Shown piece by piece: positions 8,486-16,936 of a stretch of 64,000 bases of DNA (the stretch's first letter is position 1; each line of letters opens with the position of its first letter). Both the position numbers and the translations under genes were made by a program. The notes beneath the pieces were generated by a model. It did not search any database. It saw nothing but the letters and a program-made list of their open reading frames with translations, and was not told the origin of the DNA. The stretch is from VRUE01 sp036379955 (GTDB lineage: Bacteria; Actinomycetota; Thermoleophilia; Solirubrobacterales; 70-9): positions 37,445 to 101,444 of the forward strand of contig DASVFR010000037.1 in the NCBI GenBank assembly GCA_036379955.1. Direction: 5' to 3'.

Positions 8486-9880
8486 ATGGTTAGCGCGGTA
8501 ATGCGCCTGCTTCGGCCGGTACTGGCGGCACTCGTCCTACTCGCGGTTTTCGCGACGCCCGCGGCTGCGCGGACGGTGCACTTTGGCGGCGAAACGGTGC
8601 GGGTGCCGGCGGGGTGGTCGGTCGTTCGGCTCGCCCAGCATCCGCGGATGTGCGTGCGGCTCGATCGGCGCGCGGTGTATTTGGGGAGGCCCGGCGCCGC
8701 TCAGAGCTGTCCATCGCGGGCTCTTGGTCGTCGGAGGGCGATCCTGGTTGAATCTGACGCGCCGCGCGGGGCCGCCGCCAGCGCGGTCGGGCCGCCGACG
8801 GAAACGGAAGCCGTCACCGGCTCCGAAGACTTCACCGGCCTCGGCTTCGACGCCTGCGCGACGCCCTCCTCGCGGGCGATGTCGGCTTGGGCCTCCTCGC
8901 CCTACCGGGCGATCGGCGTCTACATCGGCGGCGCCAACCGGGCCTGCTCGCAACCCAACCTGACACCGGAATGGGTCGGCGAGCAGGTGGGGGAGGGCTG
9001 GCACTTGATCCCCACTTACGTCGGCCTGCAGGCACCGACCAGCTCCTGCGGCAGCTGCGCGGCGCTCAGCTCGAGCCTGACCCAGGCGAAACTGCAGGGC
9101 GCGGAAGCGGCCCGCGACGCGGTCGCCGAGGCCGAAGCGGTGGCGATGGGGCCCGGCAGCCCGCTCTACTTCGACATGGAGTCCTACACGCGGACGACGA
9201 GCGCCACGCGGGCGACGCTCACCTTCCTCTCCTCCTGGACCACGCAGCTGCACGCGCTCGGCTACGCCTCCGGCGTCTACAGCTCGAGCAGCTCCGGCAT
9301 TGCCGACCTGGCCCGCGAATTCGGCGCCACCTACACGATGCCCGACAACGTCTGGACCGCCAACTGGAACGGGGCCAGGAACGCGCTCGACGCCTACATC
9401 TCGGCCGACCTCTGGATCGAGCACCAGCGCATCCACCAGTACCTGGGCGGTCACGACGAGACTTACGGACGGACGACGATCAACATCGACAACGACTACG
9501 TCGAAGGGGCGACCGTCGGCTCGAGCGCGGCGTTGCCGCCGCTGAGCGTGCGCAAGGTCGGGAGCGAGCGAGGCACCGTCAGCCTCTGGGTCCGCTGCGG
9601 CTGGGCCGAAGGCGAAAGCTGCCCGGGTCGGATCCTGCTGCGCACCCACGCCGCTCTACCGCTGCGGGCCAGGCCCGGCGCGCCGCGGCGGGTCGTGAGG
9701 ATCGGGGTCAGCAGCCGTACCTTCGCGCTTGCCGGTGGGCGCTCCCACACCTACCGCGTCGCGCTCGACGAACGCGGTCGCGCCCTGCTGGCGCGTCACG
9801 GCTTCCTCAGAGCCCAGCTGCTGGTCGCGATCCCCGGCTCGCGCGTGGCCCGCGCCGTCCGCTTCAGCCTGGGTCGCTAG
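8486..9880 (+). CDS. Secreted DUF1906 (Rv2525c-like) glycoside-hydrolase-like protein
   Basis: A signal peptide (MRLLRPVLA... ending near ATPAAA) is followed by about 60 residues and then a DUF1906 domain from about residue 125 to 345. Recognisable parts are GFDACATPS, the YIGGANR strand, LIPTYVGLQ, a YFDMESY acidic motif and a late NIDNDYVEG. The fold is a TIM barrel related to GH25-type muramidases, and the mycobacterial relative Rv2525c is linked to cell-wall homeostasis. A C-terminal beta-rich tail of about 115 residues follows. Starts at 8459 (TTG), 8486 and 8501 are all in frame, and the last two both give a good signal peptide. Confidence 0.82.
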   Translation: MVSAVMRLLRPVLAALVLLAVFATPAAARTVHFGGETVRVPAGWSVVRLAQHPRMCVRLDRRAVYLGRPGAAQSCPSRALGRRRAILVESDAPRGAAASAVGPPTETEAVTGSEDFTGLGFDACATPSSRAMSAWASSPYRAIGVYIGGANRACSQPNLTPEWVGEQVGEGWHLIPTYVGLQAPTSSCGSCAALSSSLTQAKLQGAEAARDAVAEAEAVAMGPGSPLYFDMESYTRTTSATRATLTFLSSWTTQLHALGYASGVYSSSSSGIADLAREFGATYTMPDNVWTANWNGARNALDAYISADLWIEHQRIHQYLGGHDETYGRTTINIDNDYVEGATVGSSAALPPLSVRKVGSERGTVSLWVRCGWAEGESCPGRILLRTHAALPLRARPGAPRRVVRIGVSSRTFALAGGRSHTYRVALDERGRALLARHGFLRAQLLVAIPGSRVARAVRFSLGR

Positions 9881-9957
9881 GCCGCTACTCCATTCCGCCG
9901 CCGTCCCGGGCCTTGGCCCCGTCAGCTTGCCGGAGAAGCTGCGCTGAAGCCGGTCGG

Positions 9958-10335
9958 TCAGACCCAGGTCGCCTGTGGAAGGTGCTCGAGGATCGTGCGG
10001 TCGGCGGTGACGAGGGGCACGTCGGCGACGATCGCCTGAGCCGCAATCAGGCGATCGAACGGATCGCGGGTCCAGGAGACGTCGATCGCGGCCCCCACGA
10101 TGGACGCAAGCGAGACGTCGGCGACCCGTAGGCCGATCGTCCTGCGCAGCGCGCCGAGGGGCGCTGCAGCCGGCTCGGTCACGCGCCCCACTTCGTGGAG
10201 GAAGGTCAGCTCCAGCTCCACCACCGGCGACACATATGGCTCACCGGACTCGATCAGCTCGCGCACCGTGGTCGGGATGCGCCGGTCTGCGCCCTCGTAG
10301 AGCCAGCCGACGATATGGGTGTCAAGAAGGATCAG
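9958..10335 (-). CDS. PIN-domain (VapC-like) toxin with non-canonical start
   Basis: Reading upstream of the first GTG (at 10266) restores a normal PIN N-terminus, beginning ILLDTHIVGWLYEG. It supplies the first catalytic Asp, and the full chain is 125 residues. Other PIN signatures follow: an E-rich central segment, TRDPFDRLIAAQA (DPFDR) and PLVTADRTIL. No ATG, GTG or TTG exists in frame before that segment, so the start is taken as CTG at 10335, with ATC nearby as the alternative. It overlaps the end of the antitoxin gene by 14 nt, which favours translational coupling. VapC toxins are RNases that cleave tRNA or rRNA. Confidence 0.8.
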   Translation of the reverse strand: MILLDTHIVGWLYEGADRRIPTTVRELIESGEPYVSPVVELELTFLHEVGRVTEPAAAPLGALRRTIGLRVADVSLASIVGAAIDVSWTRDPFDRLIAAQAIVADVPLVTADRTILEHLPQATWV

Positions 10336-10555
10336 GATTCCACTCCGAGGACCAGTCCATGTGGATCAGATCGTCCGGATCGCCGACGATGTACCCCTCG
10401 CGACGTGGAAGGCGGTCCCAGATCGACCGCTCCTCCTTGGGGGCGATCACCAGGACCTTGCCGTTGCGCTTGATCTCGAGCGGCTGGCCGGTCTCGAGGA
10501 CCTCGTCCAGCAGCCGGTAGACGTCGGCGCGCAGCTTGGAGGCGGTGATTGTCAT
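10322..10555 (-). CDS. Phd/YefM-type antitoxin partner of the PIN toxin
   Basis: The 77-residue protein starts MTITASKLRADVYRLLDEVL, the typical Phd/YefM N-terminus that binds operator DNA. A central IKRNGKVLVIAP strand follows, and the C-terminal tail is acidic and aromatic, as expected for a toxin-wrapping segment. A GAGGAG ribosome-binding site sits 6-7 nt upstream of the ATG. In-frame codons continue 33 residues upstream, but they pass through the operator-like repeats and do not look coding. The pair is in the usual antitoxin-first order. Confidence 0.85.
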   Translation of the reverse strand: MTITASKLRADVYRLLDEVLETGQPLEIKRNGKVLVIAPKEERSIWDRLPRREGYIVGDPDDLIHMDWSSEWNPDPS

Positions 10556-10571
10556 CTTCAGCTCCTCAGGA

Positions 10572-10608
10572 TACGTACGTACAAGGAAAGGATAAAACGT
10601 ACATACGT
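10572..10608. promoter_or_regulatory. Operator-like pair of ACGTAC palindromes upstream of the TA pair
   Basis: A perfect palindrome TACGTACGTA (10572-10581) is followed 15 nt later by the related ACGTACATACGT (10597-10608). They lie just upstream of the antitoxin start in an AT-richer stretch. Paired palindromes in this position are typical autoregulatory operators of Phd/YefM-family modules. That assignment is inference from position and symmetry. Confidence 0.6.
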
Positions 10609-10757
10609 TAACCCGTGGGGCGGCGGCAGCTTGGAGATGAGCTTGCATCGTCATCGTGCGGCGAGCCTAGGGAGCGCCAGCGCACGCGTGGCGCGCCGAA
10701 TCGCACGCATCTCAAACTTCTCCTCCGCCCGATCCGTCACTCTTTGCGATCGCAGGG

Positions 10758-11225
10758 ATGAGCCGCCGCGACCAGATCAAGTTGAGCGAGGGGGAGCTAC
10801 TCGAGCTGCTCGACGGCGAGCGGATCGCGGTCGTCTCCAGCCTCGGCCCCCGCGGCTGGCCGCACTCGATGCCGATGTGGTTCGTCCCCCGCGCCGGCGA
10901 GGTCTGGATCTGGACCTACGCGAAATCGCAGAAGGTGCGCAACCTCGAGCGCGACCCGCGGGCCACCGTCCTGGTCGAGACCGGCCGCGAGTACGGCGAG
11001 CTGCGCGGCGCGGCGATCGAGGCCGAAGCCGAGATCCACCGCGACCCCGCGACCGTTCTCGGGTTCGCGGAAGAGCTGACCATGCGCTACGCCGGGGGCA
11101 TCTCCTCGGTGGAGGGCGACGCCAAGGCAGCGCTGGAAGCGCAGGCGCCGAAGCGGGTGGCGATCCACTTCAGGCCCGTTCGGGTCGCCACCTGGGACCA
11201 CCGCAAGCTGGGAGGGACGTATTGA
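10758..11225 (+). CDS. PPOX-family FMN/F420-dependent oxidoreductase
   Basis: The 155-residue protein has the split beta-barrel pattern of the pyridoxamine-5'-phosphate-oxidase superfamily. It contains RIAVVSSLGPRGWPHSMPMWF, then EVWIWTYAKSQKVRNLERDPRATVLVE with the conserved K-x-RNL-x-RDPR segment. The small size and that segment fit the Rv1155-like F420-dependent reductase branch common in actinobacteria, rather than a true PdxH. No substrate can be assigned. The stop overlaps the TTG start proposed for the next gene (TTGA), so the two may be co-translated. Confidence 0.8.
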   Translation: MSRRDQIKLSEGELLELLDGERIAVVSSLGPRGWPHSMPMWFVPRAGEVWIWTYAKSQKVRNLERDPRATVLVETGREYGELRGAAIEAEAEIHRDPATVLGFAEELTMRYAGGISSVEGDAKAALEAQAPKRVAIHFRPVRVATWDHRKLGGTY

Positions 11226-12430
11226 GAGCCGCTAGGAAGGATTGGCGAAACTCGCGTGGGCGGGCCGGCGAGCGCCGGACCAAGGGGTACAAGGACGCAG
11301 GTCGGCCGAATAGCAGCGCTATTCGGCCGACCGAGGACGCCGTACCGCGCAGCGTCCGCCGCCGCCGGACGTGCGCGGGGGTTTCGCCAATCCTTCCTAG
11401 GACCGCCGCGCTCCTCGCCTCGATCGTCGCTGCGCTGCTCCTGCCGGCGGCGGCGCGGGCGCTGCCGCCCTCCTTCTTCGGGATCGCGCCGCAGACGCCG
11501 CTGACCGATGCCGACGCCGTCTACATGAAGGCGGCCCGGATCGGCACCGTGCGCTGGCCCGTCAACTGGGCGCTCGTGCAGCCAACCGCGAACGGGGGCT
11601 ACGACTGGAGCAGCGTCGACCCCGCGGTCGAAGCGGCGCGCAAGCGCGGCTTGCAGGTCCTGCCCTTCATCTACGGGACGCCGCGCTGGGTCGCGCGGCA
11701 GCCGACGACGCTGCCGATCGACAGCGCCCGTGCCCGTCGCGCCTGGCTCGCCTTCGTGCGCGAAGCCGTGCGCCGCTACAGCCCGCGCGGCATCCATACC
11801 TGGCAGGTCTGGAACGAGGCCAACTTCTTCTACTTCGCCTACCCGGTCTCACCCGGGCGCTACGCTCGCCTACTGAAGCCGACCTACGCCGAGATCAAGG
11901 CTGAGGACCCGCGCGCGAAGGTGATCCTCTCCGGGCTCTTCGGCAATCCCGACGAGGGCGGCCGGCGTGGCATGGACGCCTCGAAGTTCCTCGCCGCCCT
12001 CTATCGCGTGCCCGGCATCGAGCGCTACTTCGACGGCGTCGCCCTGCACCCATACGCCTTCCACGTCGACGACCTCGAAGCGCTGACCGAAGAAATGCGC
12101 GAAGTCGTCCTCGACAACGGCGACCCCGGCGCCGGCCTCTACGTCACCGAGATGGGCTGGGGCTCCCAGAACGATTCCAACGTCGTCGCCTTCGAGCAGG
12201 GGATCGCCGGCCAGGCGCGCGAACTGCGCAAGGCCTACAGCTTCCTGATCGCCAACCGGGTGCGCCTCAACCTCAAGGCGGCCTACTGGTACTCGTGGAA
12301 AGACAACCCGGAATACACCGCCTGCTCCTTCTGCGACTCGGTCGGCCTCTTCCGCGCCGGCGTCAGCTTCAAGCCGAAGCCGGCATGGCGATCGTTCGTG
12401 GCGCTGACCGGCGGCCGAGCGCGCCCCTAG
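11222..12430 (+). CDS. Secreted glycoside-hydrolase-like protein (GH39/GH5-like) with repeat-encoded N-terminus
   Basis: The TIM-barrel domain carries the acid/base signature WNEANFFYF and the nucleophile-type VTEMGWGS, in the order expected for clan GH-A. A Cys pair (CSFC) near the end recurs in the homologue at 44284-45429. The hydrophobic signal peptide (TAALLASIVAALLL) begins about 60 codons into the frame. No ATG, GTG or TTG lies between it and TTG 11222, which has a strong GGGAGG six or so bases upstream. Translation must therefore cross the palindromic element at 11232-11400, giving a basic N-terminal extension. The alternative, CTG just before the signal, cannot be excluded. Confidence 0.72.
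   Translation: MRAARKDWRNSRGRAGERRTKGYKDAGRPNSSAIRPTEDAVPRSVRRRRTCAGVSPILPRTAALLASIVAALLLPAAARALPPSFFGIAPQTPLTDADAVYMKAARIGTVRWPVNWALVQPTANGGYDWSSVDPAVEAARKRGLQVLPFIYGTPRWVARQPTTLPIDSARARRAWLAFVREAVRRYSPRGIHTWQVWNEANFFYFAYPVSPGRYARLLKPTYAEIKAEDPRAKVILSGLFGNPDEGGRRGMDASKFLAALYRVPGIERYFDGVALHPYAFHVDDLEALTEEMREVVLDNGDPGAGLYVTEMGWGSQNDSNVVAFEQGIAGQARELRKAYSFLIANRVRLNLKAAYWYSWKDNPEYTACSFCDSVGLFRAGVSFKPKPAWRSFVALTGGRARP
11232..11400. repeat. Palindromic element, family B copy 1 (inside CDS)
   Basis: The outer arms 11232-11251 and 11381-11400 are a 20-bp perfect inverted repeat. The centre 11300-11332 is a 15-bp perfect hairpin with an AGC loop. The segment 11270-11370 is closely similar, in inverted orientation, to 56691-56789 downstream of groEL. 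In the frame of the host gene it reads ...RPNSSAIRPTED..., and the other copy gives SPNSSAIRAPED in its corresponding frame. Both ends carry CTAG, which may be a target duplication or simply the palindrome edge. Confidence 0.85.
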
Positions 12431-12461
12431 GCGGACCAGTGCGAATAGCATCGCGGCCCGC

Positions 12462-13196
12462 ATGAGCGCCGCCCCCACCCGAGAGCCGGCCTGGCTGGTG
12501 TTGCCCACGTACGAAGAGGCCGGCAACATCGAGCGCTTCGTCGAGGCGGTGCGAGCGGTGCTGCCGGAGTCGGCCCACCTGCTGATCGTCGACGACAACT
12601 CGCCGGACGGAACGGGCGAGATCGCCGACCGCCTCGCCGCCGAGCAGCCCAACGTCTCCGTCCTGCACCGTCCGCACAAGGAAGGCCTCGGCCCCGCCTA
12701 CATCGCCGGCTTCCGCCGGGCGCTCGCCGAGGGCGCGGCGCTGGTCCTTGAGATGGACTCCGACTTCTCCCACGACCCCTCCCACCTGCCGGCGATGCTG
12801 GCGGCGGCCGAGCGGGCCGACCTCGTGATCGGCTCGCGCTACGTGCCCGGCGGCGGCGTCGAGGACTGGGGGCCGGTGCGGCGGGTGATCAGCCGCGGCG
12901 GCAGCGCCTACGCGCGCCTCGTGCTCGGCCTCTCCGTGCGAGACCTGACGGCGGGCTTCAAGTGCTTCCGTCGCGAGGTCCTCGAAGCGCTCGACCTCGA
13001 CGCGATCGCCTCCCGCGGCTACGCCTTCCAGGTCGAGATTACCTACCGCACCATCCAGCACGGCTTCGACGTGGTCGAGGTGCCGATCGTCTTCCGCGAC
13101 CGCCAGGTCGGCAGCTCGAAGATCGACGCCTCGGTGATCACGGAGGCGTTCTGGCGGGTCCCGCAGCTGCGCTTCGGCGCTCGAGCGCCGCGTTAG
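12462..13196 (+). CDS. Dolichol-phosphate-mannose-synthase-like GT2
   Basis: The 244-residue protein is a classic DPM1/Ppm1-type GT-A enzyme: VLPTYEEAGNIE at the N-terminus, LLIVDDNSPDGTG for nucleotide binding, EMDSDFSHDP as the DxD-equivalent, then DLTAGFKCFRREVL and a late GSSKI motif. Members transfer mannose or another hexose from a nucleotide sugar to polyprenyl phosphate at the inner membrane face. The membrane protein immediately downstream could use such a lipid-linked donor, so the pair is a plausible donor/transferase unit. Confidence 0.88.
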   Translation: MSAAPTREPAWLVLPTYEEAGNIERFVEAVRAVLPESAHLLIVDDNSPDGTGEIADRLAAEQPNVSVLHRPHKEGLGPAYIAGFRRALAEGAALVLEMDSDFSHDPSHLPAMLAAAERADLVIGSRYVPGGGVEDWGPVRRVISRGGSAYARLVLGLSVRDLTAGFKCFRREVLEALDLDAIASRGYAFQVEITYRTIQHGFDVVEVPIVFRDRQVGSSKIDASVITEAFWRVPQLRFGARAPR

Positions 13197-13226
13197 CGGC
13201 CTGTCTCGCGCATAGACTCGCGCACC

Positions 13227-14969
13227 GTGTCGGGAGCTTGGTGGCGCGAAAGCCGGGACGTCGAGCGGTTCGCCCTGGTCGGGCTTGCGGTGGCGATGGT
13301 CGTTGCCGCCGTGCTGCTGCTTGCCGAGACTCGCGGCCTGACCCTGCTGGTCGACGAGTGGTCGTGGGGCTACGCCGGCCGCACCGACCTCGACCTCCAC
13401 GCTTTCGTCGATCCCCACAACGGGCACTTCGTCGCGGTCATGGTGCTGATCACGAAGGCGGCTTTGCAGCTCTTCCATGAAGACGCCGAGACGCCGCTGC
13501 GGCTGCTCGCCGTGGCGCTCCACCTGGCCGTCGCGGCTTGTCTGTTCGCCCTCCTGCGCCAGGCGCTCGGCGCGCTCGGCGCGCTCGTGCCCACCGTCCT
13601 CTTCCTCTTCCTCGGCGCCGCCAACGACGGCATCGTCGGCTCGCACGGGATGTCGGTGACGATCACCGTGCTCTGCGGCCTGGGCGCCTGGCTGGCGCTG
13701 CAGCGCCGCCGCACCGGCTGGGACGCGGTCGCGGCCGGGCTGCTGACGATCGGCGTCGCCACCGAGTCGACCGTCTTGCCTTTCGTCTTCGCCGCGGCTT
13801 TGATCGTCGCCCTCGACCGCGAGTCGCCGCGCTCCCGGTACTGGGTCGCGATCGCTCCGTTGGCGGTGTACGCGGTCTGGTGGCTCGCCTGGGGCCATAC
13901 CGAGAAGAGCGACGTCGCGATCGCCAACTTCGCCGCCCTGCCCTCCTTCGCCTTCGACTCGCTCGCCGCCTCGTTGGCTTCGGTCACGGGCGTCTTCACC
14001 ATTCCCGGCAGCCGCACGGTCGGCTTCGACCTCGCTGCCGGTCAGGCGCTGGCCGGCGGGATGCTCATGGTCCTGCTCGCGCTGGTGCTTGCGCGCCGCT
14101 ACCGCCCGGGCGTGGCAAGCGCTGTGCCGATGCTCGCGCTGCTCTCCTTTTGGCTGCTGACCTCGGGGGTGGCGAACCCGGCCCGCCAGCCGTATTCGAG
14201 CCGCTTCATCTACATCGACGTGGTCCTGTTGCTGCTCGTGCTCGCCCAAGAGATCGCGGCCTCGCCCGTGAGACGCCGGGCTGTGCCGATCCTGGCCGGA
14301 ATCTGCGCGCTGGGGCTGTCGCCCAACGTCCGCGAGCTCACCTACGCCGGCGACGGCGCCCGGGTCGGCGCCGAAGTCAACCGGGCGGTGATGGGTGCCG
14401 CCGACCTCCTCGCCGGCCAGGGCGAAGCATCCGCGCTGCTCGAGGATCCGCGGGATCCGATCGAAGGTCAGGTGGCCGACCTGGCCTTCCCGCTCGAACG
14501 GTACGAAGCCTCACGCGACCGCTTCGGCGCCCCGGCCCTCTCGCCGGCGCAGATCGAAGCTGCCGACCCGGTGGCCCGGGTGGCGGCCGATCACTTCCTC
14601 GTCCGCGCCCTGTCGATCTCCGTGGTCCCCGCGGCGGGGTTGCCCAGGCCCCTCTCGGCACCGGCCGGGGCCTCGCAGACCGGCGGTGTCCTCACGCACG
14701 CGCGCGGCTGCCTGCGTTTCACCCCGCTCGTCGTTGGCGCCCAGATGACCCTGCGACTGCCTCTCGGCGGCCTCTGGCTGCGTCCGGCGGCGGGACCGCC
14801 CGTGCCGATCTCCGTCGCCCGCTTCGCCGAAGGGCCCGCGGGCGGGGTCGGAGTCGGCCCCGCTCTCGGCGGCCGCGCCTCGCGACTCGACCTGCCGCGC
14901 AGCCGCGCCTCACGGGGCTGGAGCGCCCAGCTCGTTCCCGATCAGCGGCTGCTGATCTGCGGGGCCTGA
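13227..14969 (+). CDS. GT39-like polytopic membrane protein
   Basis: A 580-residue protein with a GTG start. An acidic loop VDEWSWGYAGRTDLD follows the first helix, in the position where GT-C enzymes keep their catalytic Asp or Glu. About ten transmembrane helices run to residue 370, and then a tail of about 200 residues ends in LLICGA. It is paralogous to the partial gene at the left edge of the window over at least the last 330 residues. It lies between two GT2 enzymes that would make polyprenyl-phosphate sugars, which fits a lipid-dependent glycosyltransferase. That role is inference. Confidence 0.65.
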   Translation: MSGAWWRESRDVERFALVGLAVAMVVAAVLLLAETRGLTLLVDEWSWGYAGRTDLDLHAFVDPHNGHFVAVMVLITKAALQLFHEDAETPLRLLAVALHLAVAACLFALLRQALGALGALVPTVLFLFLGAANDGIVGSHGMSVTITVLCGLGAWLALQRRRTGWDAVAAGLLTIGVATESTVLPFVFAAALIVALDRESPRSRYWVAIAPLAVYAVWWLAWGHTEKSDVAIANFAALPSFAFDSLAASLASVTGVFTIPGSRTVGFDLAAGQALAGGMLMVLLALVLARRYRPGVASAVPMLALLSFWLLTSGVANPARQPYSSRFIYIDVVLLLLVLAQEIAASPVRRRAVPILAGICALGLSPNVRELTYAGDGARVGAEVNRAVMGAADLLAGQGEASALLEDPRDPIEGQVADLAFPLERYEASRDRFGAPALSPAQIEAADPVARVAADHFLVRALSISVVPAAGLPRPLSAPAGASQTGGVLTHARGCLRFTPLVVGAQMTLRLPLGGLWLRPAAGPPVPISVARFAEGPAGGVGVGPALGGRASRLDLPRSRASRGWSAQLVPDQRLLICGA

Positions 14970-14979
14970 GGCATCCCGC

Positions 14980-15720
14980 TTGCCGACCCTCTCCCTGATC
15001 GTCCCGGCCTTCGACGAGGAGGCCCGCCTGCCGGCCTTGCTGGACGTCTTGGAAGGGAGCGCGGAGGAGGCCGTTGCGCGGGCGGGGTTCGAGCTGGCGG
15101 AGACGCTTGTCGTCGACGACGGCAGCGGCGATCGCACCGCGGAGATCCTTGCCGCGGCGGGCGGACCGAAGCTGAGGCCGATCCTCGGCGGCGCGCATGA
15201 AGGCAAGGGTGCCGCGGTCGCGCGCGGAGTGCGCGCCGCGGGCGGTGAGTACGTCCTGCTCGCCGACGCCGACCTCTCGACGCCGCTGGGCGAGCTGGGA
15301 CAGCTGAGCGCGGCGATCCGCGAGGGCGCCGACGTCGCCGTCGGCTCTCGGGCGGTGGCGGGCGCCGCGGTCGACCGCGGCCCGGTGCACCGCAAGCTGA
15401 CCGGCCGTGCCTTCGGCGTCGCGGTGCGACTGCTCACCGGACTGCCGATCCGCGACACCCAGAATGGCTTCAAGTTGTTGCGCACGGCAACCGCGCGCGA
15501 GCTGTTCTCCGAGCAGCTCTGCCCCGGTTTCGCCTTCGACGTCGAGCTTCTGATGCGGGCGCAGCGGGCGGGCCTGCGCATCGCCGAGGTGCCCGTGCTC
15601 TACGTGCACGACTCCCGCTCGCGCCTGCGCGTCGGCCGCGCCAGCTTCGAGATGCTGGCCGAAGTCAGCCGCCTGGCGCTGCGCCTGCAGGGGCGGGGAT
15701 TCCGGCCTCGGCGGCCCTGA
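14980..15720 (+). CDS. Dolichyl-phosphate-glucose-synthase-like GT2 (ALG5 type)
   Basis: The 246-residue protein starts at TTG 11 nt after the previous stop. Motifs are LIVPAFDEEARLP, LVVDDGSGDRT, GKGAAVARGVRAAGG, LLADADLSTP and DTQNGFKLLRT, all typical of the ALG5 branch. It would charge polyprenyl phosphate with a hexose at the cytoplasmic membrane face. Its last 56 nt overlap the end of the convergent gene on the other strand, an unusually long 3' overlap. Confidence 0.87.
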   Translation: MPTLSLIVPAFDEEARLPALLDVLEGSAEEAVARAGFELAETLVVDDGSGDRTAEILAAAGGPKLRPILGGAHEGKGAAVARGVRAAGGEYVLLADADLSTPLGELGQLSAAIREGADVAVGSRAVAGAAVDRGPVHRKLTGRAFGVAVRLLTGLPIRDTQNGFKLLRTATARELFSEQLCPGFAFDVELLMRAQRAGLRIAEVPVLYVHDSRSRLRVGRASFEMLAEVSRLALRLQGRGFRPRRP

Positions 15721-16936
15721 GCGCCGGCCGGCGCAGCAGTGCGACCATCGCCACCGTGGCGTCCGCGGCGGCGAAGAGCAGCGCGACGTTGCGGACGACC
15801 AGGTTGAACGGCGAGCCGTAGATCGGCATCTCTCCCCAAGTGCCCATGGGTCCGTAGGCGGCGGTGGTGAGGATCGCGGCTCCGATCACGATCCAGGCCG
15901 GCCGCGCGATGCGCGTGCGGGACTCGGTCAGGGACACCGCCGCCAGGCCGAAGAGCCAGACCATGTACTGGGGGCTGAGCACGCGGCTGGCGATCACCAG
16001 GAGCAGGACGGCGGTGAAGACGAAGTCGCGGCTGACGACGGCGTCCTTCAGGTCGTCTCTGCCGGCTCGGATCGCCTTGGCTCGCGCCATCCACCAGGCG
16101 GCGATCCCGATCAGCACCGCGAGGCTGACCCACTTGAGCAGGTCGGCGGTGACGTCGGCGGGGTGGCTGGCCAGCTCGGCCGCCCCGTAGCGCGGGTAGG
16201 CGAAGGGTTCCTCGCCGGTGACCAGCTGACGCAGGTGCCAGGGGGTGGCGGCGACCGCTTCCACCTGCAGCCCGCGGCCGCCCTGCTCTTTGAGGAATTC
16301 GAGCGGATCGCCGTGGAAGGCGATCCTGCCGAGCGCGAAGACGAGCGCGACCGCCACCCCGGCGGCGAGGCAGGCGCGCAGCAGGCGGCGCCATTCCCAC
16401 TCGCCGAAGAGGACCGCCACCGGCCAGACTTTGACCGTCGCGCCGAGGCCGGCGAGCGCCCCGAACCAGGCGGGACGGCGGTGGATGACGACCAGCGCTC
16501 CGATCGCGGCCGCGGTCGCCGCCGGGTCGAAGCGCAGCACCGGGATCGCGCGCAGCATCGGCATCGCCAGCAGCCAGACCCAGACGCCGGCGTCGCGGCC
16601 TTCGCGCCGCGCCAGCAGGCCGATCAGCGCGAAGCAGATCAGGTCGAAGGCGAGCATCGCCGCCACGAAGCAGGACAGGTACCCCTGCGCGAACAGCCCC
16701 AGCCGCGGCAGCAGCAGCACGAAGGCGGCTCCGGGCGGGTACTGCCAGAACTGGCCGGCGGGCAGGGTGTGGTCGTGGGCCAGCTGGTTGGACCATTCGG
16801 AGTAGAGCCGGACGTCTTCGGTGTTGGCCCCGATCGTGTGGTTCCAGAAGCCGACCTGGACAACGATCAGCGCCCGCGTCAGCAGCCAGACCGCGGCCCA
16901 GACCCAGACCTTGTGGCGGGCGTAGAGGGCGCTCAT
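15665..16936 (-). CDS. GT87-like (DUF2029) membrane glycosyltransferase
   Basis: A 423-residue polytopic protein with about ten hydrophobic helices. Features of the GT87/DUF2029 mannosyltransferase group are the early acidic loop EDVRLYSEWS, the QYPPGAAFVLLL segment and the central RFDPAATAAAIGAL. These enzymes use polyprenyl-phosphate-linked donors on the outer face. The start ATG overlaps the stop of the preceding GT2 gene in an ATGA, so the minus-strand genes from 19827 to 15665 are nearly contiguous and likely one operon. Confidence 0.75.
   Translation of the reverse strand: MSALYARHKVWVWAAVWLLTRALIVVQVGFWNHTIGANTEDVRLYSEWSNQLAHDHTLPAGQFWQYPPGAAFVLLLPRLGLFAQGYLSCFVAAMLAFDLICFALIGLLARREGRDAGVWVWLLAMPMLRAIPVLRFDPAATAAAIGALVVIHRRPAWFGALAGLGATVKVWPVAVLFGEWEWRRLLRACLAAGVAVALVFALGRIAFHGDPLEFLKEQGGRGLQVEAVAATPWHLRQLVTGEEPFAYPRYGAAELASHPADVTADLLKWVSLAVLIGIAAWWMARAKAIRAGRDDLKDAVVSRDFVFTAVLLLVIASRVLSPQYMVWLFGLAAVSLTESRTRIARPAWIVIGAAILTTAAYGPMGTWGEMPIYGSPFNLVVRNVALLFAAADATVAMVALLRRPALRAAEAGIPAPAGAAPGG

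Noticed and set aside
10556..10654. Upstream extension of the antitoxin by 33 residues
   Set aside because: The stretch passes through the operator-like palindromes and lacks a ribosome-binding site. MTITASKLR at 10555 has both a good site and the family N-terminus.
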